Assembly: GCA_024449915.1 (NCBI GenBank)
Contig: JAMZAV010000446.1
Coordinates: 186,001 to 250,000, forward strand
Reading direction: 5' to 3'
Length of the DNA stretch: 64,000 bases
Source: Sweltsa coloradensis
Taxonomy: Eukaryota > Arthropoda > Insecta > Plecoptera > Chloroperlidae
In this document: positions 47,175-58,834 of the stretch, one piece after another
How the letters are laid out: each line of letters opens with the position of its first letter
How positions within the stretch are numbered: position 1 is the first letter of the stretch
The notes under the pieces: generated by a model
Told to the model about the DNA's origin: nothing
The model's database searches: none
The model's input: the letters and a program-made list of their open reading frames with translations, nothing else
Position numbers and translations under genes: made by a program

Positions 47175-47840
47175 CATTTAATAATTTTTGGTAATTTTTC
47201 TGTTAGTTTACTTTATTGACGTTTCAATACGACAAGCATAGGTTATTGAAATATGTAAATGAGTGATGGTGTGCCATTTACAAAATCCCTAGTCCTAAGT
47301 TTGTACAGATGTACTTTGAGGTCTGAAGGACTATGGTCAGAGGCAGGCATCTGGGGTGGAAATAATTGTGAAGTTTTGTTTCCATTTTGACCAAAAGCGG
47401 TGAATTTACGGTTAAAATAATTCAAAATTTTGTTAAAACCTCTATGTAATTCTCTCCCTTTGATATTTTTGAAAATTTTAAGTGAATTATCTTGGAAAAG
47501 AGTTGCAGATTAATATAAAATGTATACAGTTATGAGGATTTACAGTCAGGTTTTTGTGATGGAACTTGTTTGTATCTTTGTTTTTCTTCTGACCGAAAGC
47601 GGTGAGTTGGCGTAGAAAATTATATATAATTTGCGGTTTTTACCATAAATGCCCGCCTTTGATGATGATTGCGCAAAGGCGAAGTTACTTTCAGGACGTG
47701 GTATTTCCAACATTATTAGTAACTCCTTCTTACAGATCTCCATGTTTCAATGAAAAGGGCTAAAAAAATTCAGGGTAGATAATTATAAATTTTATAATAA
47801 TTGCAACTGTTATCATTACCCTATCTACTTCCTCGATTTG
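47175..47840. other. No gene seen
   Basis: GAC-GAAAGCGGTGA occurs near 47388 and 47590 as part of a diverged direct repeat (TTTTGACCAAAAGCGGTGAATT / TTCTGACCGAAAGCGGTGAGTT), both followed by ACGG- or GCGTA-like words. No exon supported. Confidence 0.35.
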
Positions 47841-48015
47841 GTTGATCGGGAAACACTCCCGTAGGTGTAAATGTTATTATTTAATACAAATAATGCAACT
47901 ACAATTCAGAGATTAAAATGTACCCGTCCTGGTGGTCTAGGGGTTCAGACGCTCACCTGAAATGTGGGAGATCCGTGGTTCGAGTCCCGGTCGGGGCGGA
48001 CTGGATTGTATTAAA
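47841..48015. repeat. Family Y SINE tail joined to a tRNA-like head
   Basis: 47841-47905 is an inverted Y tail (GGGAAACACTCCCGTAGGTG). 47936-48008 is a plus-strand tRNA-like head: GTCCTGGTGGTCTAGGGG, GAGATCC and GTGGTTCGAGTCCCGG. The acceptor halves GTCCTGG and TCGGGGC pair with wobbles, and the anticodon stem CTCAC/GTGGG frames a loop with GAA. The T-stem has mismatches, so I call it a SINE head rather than a functional tRNA. TTAAAAAATAA follows. Confidence 0.55.
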
Positions 48016-48019
48016 AAAT

Positions 48020-49079
48020 AACGCTATCTACTGTTGTTATATCCCTAGCGTCAGTTCTTAAAAAATCAATTATTGACCGGTAAAAAAAATCTTCTTTCGA
48101 ATTTGGGTTTGACCCTAAAAGTTCCTCACGACTTCATTTCTCGCTTCGATTCTTCTTAATTGCAGTAATCTTCTTAATTTTGTATGTAGAAATTGCCTTA
48201 CTTTTACCAATAATATTATTTTACCCCTATCACATTTATCAGTTTGACTTATAAAAAGATATTTATTTTTACTAATTTTGAGTGAACTGTTAAGGATTTT
48301 TGCTTTACATCCGAAAAGTATTGATTTATAGTCTGTCTTAAAGTAAGAAGCAATATATATATCGCTCATAGTTTCGACCTGAACCTAGATAATCATCACA
48401 GTTATACCACCGGTTGAGCACCAAACATTCAACACTCTACCTATAATGTGTTGTCAGCTCGAGTGAGCCTCCATACTTAACGCGTCATCTAAACCTATTC
48501 TGACAGTTTCCAACATGATTATCAAATAGATCCTGACATTGTTACTAACTTGATTAGCGCGACGAGTTATTTGTATTGGTGTTGATTCAGGGTTTTGGTG
48601 CGACGGTGGCGCTACGCTAGGCGGCGAACAGCGGCGAAGACCACAACTAATCCCTCGCCCCGCTACGAACAACAAGGTTATAACCATTTGCAACTTTCGC
48701 ACCTTGTACGAATTTTCAGAGTGATGTTTTTTATTCAATCTCACTTTATTTTGATTTTTTGTAAAATTAAATAATTGATACAGATTTTATTCTATTTTAT
48801 ATTTTTTGAGCATGGTTTTTCTTTCTTTCTATCCTGCATGGAATTGGCTCATGTTTCGAAGTTTTAGGAGATCAAACTTCAATCTTAAAGTTAATATTAT
48901 ATAGTCTAGATTGTGTGTGCTACGATATTCGTACAGTAAATAATTTGAATACGACAATATATTTATTATATTTGATTAGATATTTTTTATCTGTTAGTAT
49001 ACTCTTATATTGAGTTTCCATATTTATTTTGTACTTCTTCTCCTCTATCTCTTTTTTCTTCTTCTTCTTAGCTTGGCAT
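48020..49079. other. No gene supported
   Basis: Minus frames at 48115-48369 and 48454-48744 have no recognised motif. AT-rich with pyrimidine-rich microsatellite sequence at about 49036-49070. Confidence 0.35.
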
Positions 49080-49083
49080 TTAA

Positions 49084-49693
49084 GGCTATTGTATTCACCC
49101 TAGAGTTAAAACCTTAAAAGTTTATGAAAGTTGGCTTAATGAAAGAGTACCTTTAATAAAACAGCAAACATTTTTTTGTGGGGGCGGGACATAACCTCAC
49201 TATAGGCCTTTATATGTCGTTTTTTGACAATAGTGTAGCCTGCACAACTAGTGCAAAATTAAATTTTGAGAATCGGTTTTCTTGATATAGTTTCTAAACA
49301 CCTTTAGCTTCCATCCTAACTGTATAAGGAAAAATGGATTTTTGAATTAATAGTAGGTACATGAAATTTTTGTCAAACGGTACTAATACGATTTTTTTTC
49401 GAGTTTTTACTGTCTGACAAAAAAATAGTACACCAACTGTTAATTCATAAATCTATTTTTACTTATAGTAAGAATGGAAGCTAAAGGTGTGTAGAAACTA
49501 TATCCATAAAATTGATTCTCACAATTTAATTTTGCACTAGTGCAGGACACTATTATCAAAGAAACGACATATAAAGACCGATAGTGAGGTTATGCCCCCC
49601 CCCCCAATTTTTTTCTTTTTTATTAAAGTTACACTTTCATTCAGCCAACTTTCATGGACATAAGATTTTGACTCTAGAGTGGATACAATAGCC
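49084..49693. mobile_element. 610-bp TTAA foldback element
   Basis: Ends GGCTATTGTA and TACAATAGCC, flanked exactly by TTAA (49080-49083 and 49694-49697). Nearly the whole element is two arms of about 290 bp: GAAAGTTGGCT, CATAACCTCACTAT, TTATATGTCGTTT, GCAAAATTAAATT and CACCTTTAGCTTCCAT all recur inverted. They surround a short T-rich centre (about 49385-49410). TTAA duplication is typical of piggyBac (and Kolobok) elements; the foldback is non-coding. Confidence 0.85.
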
Positions 49694-50521
49694 TTAACAA
49701 TGCGTTGTATTATTTTGTCAACTCTTCAATCTGTAACCGTTATTTAATCCAATTCATAGAAGTTTAAAACAGTCGGATTCACTAAAAGTTACATTTATAT
49801 TCACAGCAACATTTTGTCTAGTAAATCTAAGTGAAACACCCATAAAAAAGGAATGGCTATGGAGCATACGGCCTAAGGTAAACGAATGCCGTTGGTAAGT
49901 TTTATGTACTACAAAACACGTTTATTTATCATTGCTCACAGTGAATTTTTACCAAACTACAGCTAATTGTGTATTAGATTTTGATTAGTTACTGTGTGTG
50001 CTGAATTACTATAAATGTGTATCACGTCTCACCCCCCTCCTCCCCCCCTCGCCCTTAAGCTTCAAATCAATTTTGGACGCACAAGTAAATACGTTTTGTA
50101 ATTACTAATTATTTATCTCTGGGTTAGCTCACCAAAACTTTTAACAGATGTGACATTGAATGAGTGAGTTCATATGCTGCAGCATGTATATAGGCTTTCA
50201 TGCAGCCAACTTGGGAAATCCATTCGTGATTCATCACTTTAAATTATTATCATATATTATTATATTATTTCCCTACTTTGAATGGGACACGTTTTACAAT
50301 TTTTACTAATAACTATTCGTTTGGCCACGAAGCATGCGATAAAAAAAAAACTGTGCACAATTTTCTAGAAACAGTGAATGGATAACCCTTTTGCAGAAAA
50401 TTATCAATATTTTGTTAATTAGCCAGAAACAATTAATGAAAATGATAGATTTTGGACATTTTAACACATACCAAAATCGTAAAAATCAACCTTTTTTAAT
50501 TTGGTACTTAATTACTTTTAG

Positions 50522-50594
50522 AAAAAGTGTTCCCGTAGAGCCCTTCATTGACGCTCCAGTAACCTCCACACAAAGTTTTGAACAACTGAGATTT
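50522..50594 (+). CDS. Possible small coding exon next to a hairpin insert
   Basis: After a splice-acceptor-like TTAATTACTTTTAG the frame reads KSVPVEPFIDAPVTSTQSFE and QLRF, then a stop. The stop falls inside ATTTTAG at the border of the AGTCGGCC inverted repeat, so an exon could have been cut by that insert. Protein-like composition only; no family recognised and no donor found. Confidence 0.15.
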
Positions 50595-50595
50595 T

Positions 50596-50682
50596 AGTCG
50601 GCCGGGCTTGAGGAAGATAAGACTAAAACTCATATTCTATACGGAGTTTCAGATGAAGCCACACCGACTGTCATGGCCGACT
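50596..50682. mobile_element. 87-bp inverted-repeat insert
   Basis: AGTCGGCC (50596-50603) and GGCCGACT (50675-50682) bound it. Inner pairs include GCTT/AAGC-like words and AAACTC/GAGTTT. Very short MITE or solo hairpin; target duplication unclear. Confidence 0.45.
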
Positions 50683-50822
50683 GATGGGCAAAAATTACGT
50701 TGGCGCCATAAAAACACATGTTAAAAAGGGTGAATTTCAGAGAAGATTCCTTTAAGTTACATACCATTTGTTAGTTCAAACCAATCGAATATGTATTCTA
50801 CTATCTGTTGTTAACGTTTTAG

Positions 50823-51107
50823 AAAGGAAAGAATGGAAATTGAAGCTCTGGTTTTTAAGAAAACAATTACAAGTTGGGGCCATGTAAAAGCAGGTCCAAG
50901 AGCTACGCCAGCTGGTAAAAGTAGACCTACAGTTTCGTGGCTGACAAAAAGTATTTCAATGTTACTGGAAGAACCTTCTGTCAAATATACTGATATTTTG
51001 CGTCGTACATATTTTTTAATCAATGAAAGCGATAAAAAGTACGTGATTTCTTTCTATCCGCCTATCATACCAATGTTAAAATTCATTTTTGCCCACAGCG
51101 ACGCAAA
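50823..51107 (+). CDS. Orphan internal coding exon, unidentified protein
   Basis: A 285-nt open segment between a good 3' splice site (TGTTGTTAACGTTTTAG, exon from 50823) and a consensus 5' splice site (GCAAA then GTAAGT at 51108). It begins with one base of a split codon and ends with two. The translation includes KERMEIEALVFKKTITSWGH, VKAGPRATPAGKSRPTVSWL, a polar stretch and SFYPPIIPMLKFIFAHSDA. It is neither low-complexity nor repeated in the window, and no transposon protein motif is visible. I do not recognise the family. The antisense frame at 50811-51023 is a shadow. Neighbouring exons were not identified with confidence. Confidence 0.5.
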
Positions 51108-51109
51108 GT

Positions 51110-52270
51110 AAGTAGATACTGCCTGAAAGCCTAAAGCCTTCCTGAAACTCTCCTATATCAGGGTTAATGCGTTTATCAGCTTGTGTATTAACTGTAACAC
51201 ACAGCTTGATAAGAATACAGCTTGATAAGACACTATTAAGTGCATAATCCCTATTTCAGCAGCCGAGCACTTCACCTACAAACAGGGCTATCGATTTGTT
51301 TTAGCTTCATCGCAGGGAGATAAATTTCTGGCCCAGATTTGAGGATGCCACTCAGTATCTCCCACTCGAGGAGATAACAGTAATCTCGCCCTGATCCAGC
51401 TGCTTGTTGGGAGAAAACAAACACTGAACGGAGCTCCACTCTCAAGCCTTGTTTGATATGACCTTGACCTTGACCTTGAAACAGTAGTTAATAAACATCC
51501 CTGTCCAGGGGGTCTAAAGATACATCGACAGTGATAGTGACAGCGACAACGTTATAGTGGTCCCAACGAAAGAATGCAGATGGCTCGAAATTGTTTTCCC
51601 AACATGACAACTTTGTCAACTCTATTCACGCTAGCTCAGCGTAGATCTTGCACATGGAGGAACTCTGTGATCTAGCACAGATACATTTTGCTTGCGTTGG
51701 TAAAAGATATTTCTCTTTCATACACAAAGCGACATTCCATTTACCGCCCATCCATTCAACCCCCACCACTACCAAGCAGCTGCATTCTTTCGTTGGAGCA
51801 AGTATAGTGACGATATTAGATCAACAACGACATCTTTAGTGAGAAGAACAAGTGAGAACTGCCACCTCTAATTTTCACCATACAAAATTAAATAGTGTTT
51901 ACTTACTCTTGCTGTATGTAGTTGTTTATTACGTTAATACGTTAAGGAAACAATGACAGACGGTATTAAAAATGTTAAATGAGTAATTGTTGCCAATATA
52001 CAGCTTTATAAGCTTGTATATCTTCTCACTAAAGTTGTCAATTAATTATTATAAAATTGAAGATAGCCAAGACTGTCAAAATTATTCTTATTTAGAGAAA
52101 CCACTCCAAATATAATATGCAACAGACACGTGTTGCACAACTAAAAAAAATCAACAGTGAAATTGAATCTATTTAGCTGAATTTATTAGTGCTCTGCTAT
52201 AGGTGTCAGCAATAGTAAGGGGATGCGCTATTACAACACACGCATGCACACCCCCCACAAAGAAGGTAAG
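51110..52270. other. Intronic or intergenic sequence, no further exon found
   Basis: Would be intron if 50823-51107 is an exon. It contains the hexamer run TGACCTTGACCTTGACCTTG at 51459 and GACAGTGATAGTGACAGCGA at about 51529. The 63-codon frame at 51648-51839 is unsupported. Confidence 0.35.
51459..51479 (-). promoter_or_regulatory. Three tandem TCAAGGTCA-like half-sites (or a hexamer repeat)
   Basis: The minus strand reads CAAGGTCA three times overlapping at 6-bp period. TCAAGGTCA is the known monomer site of FTZ-F1/NR5A and ERR nuclear receptors. Equally it is a three-unit hexamer microsatellite; no promoter is recognised beside it. Confidence 0.2.
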
Positions 52271-52274
52271 GGGT

Positions 52275-52318
52275 TGTCACTGTCACTGTCCCTGTCACTG
52301 TAGCTGTCGCTGTCACTT
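52275..52318 (+). repeat. TGTCAC/CTGTCACTG hexamer microsatellite
   Basis: Degenerate repeats of TGTCAC with variants TGTCCC, TGTAGC, TGTCGC. Confidence 0.85.
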
Positions 52319-52595
52319 AAAAAATTGACCCCCAGGCCCAAATAATTAAAAAACACCTTTCAACTGAATGTGAATCATCTCTACTGAATATACATTTGAG
52401 TGCAAACCATATCCCGATTGGAGAAATGATGGAGCTTCCAAATGATTCTCTGCATTATGCGTCAAAGCCATATCTACTTGTTTCCATATTCTGAGCTATC
52501 TGTCTTCGTATATAAAAACAAATCCGCGGGAATTAAACCTGTTAGAAGGTGAAATGTATGTCTCTGTTCAAGAAACTAGAAATGTAGCGAAAAAG

Positions 52596-52785
52596 GCTAT
52601 TATTGTGAAGGGATGCCCGAGTGCCGTTTAAGAGGACTCAATCCCTGTCATTCGCATAAACGACTGAGGAAAACCTTGGGAAAACCTTCAGTTAGGATTT
52701 CCGGTCTCGGCGGGATTCGAATCCGGGACCTCCCGAATCAGAGTCAAGCGCTTAGCGCTCGAGTCAACACTGAAGGCTATTCAAA
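52596..52785 (-). repeat. tRNA-derived SINE, family Z, copy 3
   Basis: Minus strand: GACTCGAGCGCTAAGCGCTTGAC then GGTCCCGGATTCGAATCCCG (strong B box), then TTTTCCCAAGGTTTTCC and CTTAAACGGCACTCG. Shares the plus-strand AAGAGGACTCAATCCCT and TTCGCAT words with 15640 and 18957. Confidence 0.65.
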
Positions 52786-52896
52786 TTTGAAATATATTTC
52801 TCTTTTTTCTCGACAAAAACATATCAATATTTAATTAAATAATCTTTTCTTGCTTCACACCTTTGTTTCAATAATATTTCATTCTTATTTTCCACC

Positions 52897-53065
52897 CAAT
52901 CTAGGTGCCCGTTAGGGCGCCGCAGCCAAGATTTGGCGCGCTACACATTCAGGCACCTTACACAGCAAGCAGAGTTGGGGTGTTTTCGAGGTGACACCCA
53001 GTCATTATGACACTTTATGTTTTGAGCATAATCGGGGGGATTTAGGTACCTGACAACACATTCAA
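52897..53065. repeat. Dispersed repeat W, copy 2
   Basis: Matches 18783-18944 end to end: ATCTAGGTGCCCGTTAGGGC at the start, GGATTTAGGTACCTGACA at the end. A family Z SINE is again close by. Confidence 0.7.
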
Positions 53066-53155
53066 ATTTGACTGGGGTACGATCATTCCTTCTGGGTGAA
53101 AAAATTATGTTTGTGTCGTGTTTGCAACTTTTAATTTAAAACGTTTATAGTTTAT

Positions 53156-53928
53156 CTAGGAAAACGCTTAAGTCCCGCCGCGTTGTTGGATGAGCGTAAT
53201 TGTGTGCATTGAGCTGCCATGTGTTTATGCGAATTTTCTGTTGTTCTGTGGCAAAATCATTACTAAGTTGAATTTTTTTTAAATTAAAGTAAATTCAATT
53301 AAAAATTAACTTATTTTTTAAATTTTTTTAAATAAATCGTAATTGTTAAAAAAATCGTAAAATTGCGATTTTTATAAATAATTTCTCGATTGCGCTCAAA
53401 TTTACACTAATATATTCATTCATAAAATAAAGGTTCCTGCGAAAAAATCATTACAATCGATAAAGCATGTAAGGTGTTATAAAGTCAAAGAATTGTTTAC
53501 AAAAAAGAAAAAACCTTAAAATTTCGATTTTATGATAAATATTTTTTCAATTGCGCTCAAATTTCACAAAAATATCTTAATTCATAAAATAAAGGTCTGT
53601 GCAAAATCATTAAAATCGGATAAAGTATGTAGGTGTTATAAGTCGAAGAAATTTTTAAAATTGAAAAAAATCGTAAAATTGCGATTTTCATGAGAAAAAA
53701 TTTTCCGATTGCGCTCAAAACGTGGCAGTTCTAAGTTCAGAGATTCAAAGGCCTCCATAAAATTTCATTGCAATCGGAGTCTCGGTTTAGCCGGAATCGT
53801 GTGGACAAACAGACAAAATACAAAAAAAAAAATGAAAAAAAAAGAAAAAAAAACATTCCGGATTTTTTTCTCCAGTGTAGTGAAATGGAATCTTCGCTTC
53901 GCTCGCTACGCTCGCTACGCTCATCCAA
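53156..53928 (-). mobile_element. Helentron-like element, family B body with family A 3' end
   Basis: Minus strand: 5' TTGGATGAGCGTAGCGAGCG and a family B body (CACTACACTGGAG, CGGCTAAACC, CTAAGTTCAG inverse, several GAGCGCAATC modules). The 3' end reads AACGCGGCGGGACTTAAGCG then TTTTCCTAG, as in family A, not the AACGCGCC...GAAGCTTCCTAG of B1 and B2. Here CTAG is followed by A rather than T. The 84- and 69-codon Lys-rich frames at 53709-53977 are A-rich element sequence. Confidence 0.7.
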
Positions 53929-53929
53929 C

Positions 53930-54965
53930 AAATTCTATTTTGCCAAGCTTTTCAAGGATGTAGTTACTGGTCAGTGAACGATTATAAAATATTAAGATCG
54001 CACAAATGTTGAATAGTACATGAGCTTGGCCCTTCTTTTAGATCTTATTGCTTTTGAATGTATAAGGTTTGGCTGTATTTTTACAAGTTTTTTGTATGCG
54101 TGAGGATGTAATAATCCAAGGATCTTTAACGTCCAACGGTAGCAACTCATCGTGAAAGCTTCTTACGTTTTATATTCATGTTGATGTTGTTCCAAACATA
54201 GATAAACGTTTGATATAATCTTTTGTTATATCCATTCACAATTTCGAAATTTACCTTTCTCCAAGTCATGAGCTTTTTAGCTTGGTAGAATTCTCTTTTA
54301 TACGGTTCCTGTTTACACCGATCTTTGCTGTTCCATCTCTTGAAATCTATATAACATTTCCAGGTAGCAAAACTTTTCATCTTTCTCTCCCACATCTTTT
54401 AAAAAAATATTATCCATTAAAAGTAAATAGAGAAAAATTTTCATCCTTCATATTTAACGCACCCTATTCTACGTCATAACGATGATACTCTGAGTTCCCA
54501 TCCAAAGCTTAGAAGTTGGTGGTTGTTCCCGGCTTTTGTCAACGTTCATTATCCGAGTGTAATCGGGTTCTGCCTAACTGGGAACAAGTCAAAGCCATCG
54601 TCTAGCTAGTCCTCGTCAAACGAGCGCGCGACACGCGAGGGGTGTATTTAATATCGCGTCTAGCACACAACACAACATGACACAGACAATAACGTCGAGT
54701 CACTAGAAGAACTCGAGACGCGTATGATTCAAATAGTTGTGGTTGTCTTGGGCGATGTCATTAACACGATGTGTTTGTATTGTAAGGAGGAAAGCACAAA
54801 ATTATAATTACTCGGCTCGTAAAAACCCGATGCCGTTTCAGAAGGACGTCAGTTCGATATCCGGCAATCTTGTATTGACTTAATTTTTCCGAGGTTTTCC
54901 TCAGTCATAAGTCACAAGCGTACTCTCGAAGTGAGTTCTACTAATGACCGTTTTACATTTTATTC
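53930..54965. other. No gene supported
   Basis: The minus frame at 54147-54395 (82 codons, Lys/Tyr-rich) has no recognised motif and no clear splice context. The rest is unremarkable, with a higher-GC patch at 54590-54730. Confidence 0.3.
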
Positions 54966-54969
54966 CCAA

Positions 54970-55265
54970 CCACCCGTATACCGCTAGTTAGAGCAGATGG
55001 AGGGTTCGAGAGCTAGTGTAACGGCTTCGTTCTCCTTGACATCTGCTCGGCAGTCGGGTTAGTGGAGGAACTTATGACTGACAAGGCAAGACCGTCTTTC
55101 TGATGGGACGTAAAGCCGTTGGTCCCCTGATTTTTTTTCGAAAGGAATAGGGTACGTGCTAGTACCGGGTTGGTTTCCTCTCCTCCCTTCGATTCATCCT
55201 TCATCCTCATCTATCACCACTCATCGTCTCGAATAGCCTTATAGCATTAATATGAGACGTTATGC
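54970..55265 (+). repeat. SINE-like element, family X tail, copy 4
   Basis: GCTAGTTAGAGCAGATGGAG and GGGTTCGAGAGC resemble A and B boxes. They are followed by CTGATGGGACGTAAAGCCGT and GGTCCC, then the X tail CATCGTCTCGAATAGCCTTA. The tail joins it to 4585, 7465 and 35625; the middle block differs, so this may be a longer relative. Confidence 0.5.
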
Positions 55266-55269
55266 AACA

Positions 55270-57850
55270 ACAAATCAATTCAAACCAACCACCGAACACT
55301 CTAGTTACGTTGTTAATATATATTTATGTTTATTTATCTGCCCATATGAAGATCACTTGAGAGAATCAAACCAGATAAAATAATGGGTGTGATTTGACTT
55401 CTTATTTCACCATACTCACTTATAGTCCAGTTTAGAATCGATTTATGTTTTAAATTTTTGAGACCATTTATTTATACTTGATTATTTAAGATGGTCATCA
55501 AGAGATCAGAAATTGCGAGATTATTGTTATTTTTCAAAAGAAACACATGGTATCTGAAGTTTTGGTCTTACTGTAGTAGGTCAACATTACAACCAAAATC
55601 TAGAAAAATTACAAAATCCAAATTTGCGTCCAATATAGGTAACCCTTTACAATAATCAATCATAGAAATTGTCTCGAAAAATGTAAACGTTAAAGCGATT
55701 CTAAACTAGACTTTTAGATTTCCATATCGCTTTCTATCAAACTCGATCAAATTTGTTAGTTGCTAATGCATTCAGTTTTCTTAAATTCATCAAGTACATG
55801 ACAGCTTCCACATGTCCTTTCAAACAAAGAAACCAATAATATACGTTCACAACCACACTGATTATTATTCATTTTATAACTCGCCACATGAACGAAAGTC
55901 TCTTACTCTACGCACATTAAATACTGGATACATGAAACTTTTCGGCTATTGTGCCAGTTACTTTATAGAAACCATGCAAAACATCGTAGAACATTTAAGG
56001 GGACATCATGCAACTTTGTGTCACACCTTCCTCACTCGTAGACTTAACACTTTGGGTTCAACCACACAAACATTTAGAATTCGTAAATAGATTATATACA
56101 CTCTTCTTGCATTGAACAAAATATTGACTTTGTAAAACATTCTGTACTTTCAATGGAATGCATTAACTGACACTTTTTTTAGAGACGTTATTGTAACTTT
56201 AAATTAATATGTACTAATGCAATGTAGACATAACCATGACTGTTATAAATGGCGAATATAAAAAATTAACACATTTTCTTACAATATTTGTTTTAAGTTC
56301 ATGTAATTAGTAATTTTCATTGCGCTATAATACGAGTAAATTTTCGTGGCTCCTTCATCGTTGAAAAACTAGCGTAAGTTTTCATCTCGGTTTTAGTTTT
56401 TCATGCTCAGAGTAATATCCTATATTACCGTGAAATTCATTTTAATTACACGTTTTTGATTACATTGATGTTAAATTATTTGTGTAATTTTGGTTTTTCT
56501 ATTCCACATTTTCCATATTCCTGACAGCGTCCAAATAAATGTGTTGAATATTTTAACTGAAACTTGCTTCATATCTTAAGCTCAATAACTAGAGTAGTTT
56601 TTTAACGTATAGCCTAATTTACTTTAAGGTACTGGCATATTGTAACTTATAATTAAAAAACTAATTTTGAACGTTTATATAAATTTGCAAGAATCTCTTA
56701 TAATCCTCAGTAGATGAAAAGTTTTAATAATCTAGCATCCCCTTCGCCCCTCCCCATTCCCCAGCCCCCCACCCTTCCACTCACCATCTCTCAGGAATCA
56801 TCGATACTTGATACTTACAGACTAGAGGCCCATTGTCATGTTGGATTTCTCTTGCTGTCTCATCTCTTACAAGCTCAGCAAATCTAGTTGTCAAAGTTTC
56901 CCGTTGACTTAATATATATTATGCCATTTTACTTTGTAGCAAATGTTATTATTAAGTCATTTTGTTTATCACGAAATAATATCAAGTTAAATTAATTAGC
57001 ATCGATGAAGGTGAGATTTTGGTTTTGCACCAAGAGATCTCTTCAATACTTTCTATACAACAAAACAATACTAGCCCTTAGTTGACATTCTACGGACATA
57101 TGGTGGTCTCAATGGTTTAGGCTTCGTGTATTCGAACTATATTTTGTGAAACTATTCTTTAACAGCCATCTTTGTTCAAACGACGGTTAAATTAGTATTT
57201 ACTTTAAGTGGGTAGACCTGCACCAAAAACATTCAAACCTCACTAAATTACAACGGCAAGAACACTGAAACACATAAAAAAGTGATTGATAACAAGTAAT
57301 ATTGCTATGAGAAATGCCATACGTGAAAAAATATTGAACTGTATATTAATAAGAAAGGTTTTAAAATCTTCAACTTTATTTTATTTTGTATATTATCTTT
57401 AATGAAAAACCTATACTTACCATAACATTAGAATCATTTTTCATAGAGACTATTTTCTTAAAAAAAACATGTTGTCCTTAATTACATTTTCGATATGTTT
57501 CACCGTTCCTGAGATATAATTAACAAAAACGATAATTTCTTGTGTTTTCAACATTTTAATTTAAAGTAAAAAAATAGTATGACGTGGTCATATCGATCTA
57601 TATCATCTGAACATCGAGAGTTGAATCAAATCACGCACAGATGTGTGAAAACAAAATCCTCTATGATGCATGGTGATTATTTTCGACGGCTCTAATTACT
57701 CAATGGAATGTGATACATTATGATTGATCGAACTAACATTCTGGCGCGAACATAACTTTTAAAAGTAAAAATATGTTCATTCATTTCCTTTATTATCGTA
57801 AAGTGCGTTTAATTTAAAAATTTAACTCTGCGTGCGTGGATTCCGGCTCT
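55270..57850. other. No gene supported
   Basis: AT-rich. The plus frame at 55812-56090 (92 codons) is low in information and lacks splice or domain support. No repeat shared with other parts was seen. Confidence 0.35.
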
Positions 57851-57855
57851 AGTAA

Positions 57856-57966
57856 GGGGGGGGGGGGGGGGGTGAGGGGGGCTCTCAACTCCATCACGAA
57901 TAACTTTGGATAGCGCGCGGAGAGTTATGTAACTACCCCCCGCCCCCCACCCCCCCCCCCTTCCCC
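57856..57966. repeat. Facing G-run and C-run
   Basis: Seventeen G (57856-57872) and six more (57876-57881) face C-rich runs at 57936-57966 across about 55 nt. On one strand this can form a GC hairpin or a G-quadruplex. Confidence 0.7.
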
Positions 57967-58438
57967 CCAACCTGGCTCTGACTTTCAACAGAATGAGGAC
58001 CGTGTCACTTGTAATGAAATAATTAGCTCGACACTGTCGTGTTTTTAAAACAACTACAGAGTTGATAATCGTAACGCTGAAACAACTCCGTCAAAGAAGA
58101 ACTCTAGTCAGTTTTGTTTGTTGTTGCCAAATAACCACGTTATAAGTAAACAAAACATGTTTTTATGAAACAAATATTAATTTATGAACAAGGGATGAAG
58201 GATTTATACATAATGTGGACGGGAAAAACAGTCATTTTCCAGCTGTAATTACCTATTTTACCAGATTATTCCACGATTACAATCTTTTGGAAATAATTTT
58301 TGTTTTGAGTATGTGAATTAATATATTTAAGTAATAAAGAACATAATTATACATTAGTTTTACACATAGTTCAATATCAATCCATTATGATATGAATAAT
58401 GTGAGATAAATTTCTTAACAAAATTCTTTAACAATTAC

Positions 58439-58500
58439 ACTAGGAAAACACCAAAGTCGTTGTAAGACGAGTGAGTGAGCCATGTGTTGAGTACCCGGTA
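58439..58500 (-). mobile_element. Helentron-like 3' end, family D
   Basis: The minus strand ends GTTTTCCTAG then T. Inside it has AACGACTTTGGTGTT and GGCTCACTCACTCG. Plus-strand GAGTGAGCCATGTGTTGAG and ACATTCC recur at 63841-63890 beside another CTAG end. The 5' end was not found. Confidence 0.45.
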
Positions 58501-58834
58501 ACATTCCATTTCATCCCCCTACCTAAGGCTGGATCCAGCATGGGTCTTTCCTCCCTATAGCTTATGGCTTATAGGCTTATAGGCTAGAGTGGCGCATTAT
58601 GACCTTACAGTTAACGCGCCCTTCTCAGTTCAGTTTGTATTTGATTTAAGAAATTCAAAAAAATATTACAAATTTAAGTATTAGCCCCCAAAGAGACCAT
58701 GTGCAGGAGGGGGCTATCACAGAGAAGTTATTGTGAAAAGTGATGGTGACTGATGATTATATCAACTAAACTCGAAACCCTATAGGTTATACCTATATCA
58801 GCTTCTCCGGGGACCAAGGCTAATAATTCTGCTC

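Noticed and set aside
54147..54395. 82-codon minus-strand Lys-rich frame
   Set aside because: Considered as a transposase piece; no catalytic or DNA-binding motif can be seen.
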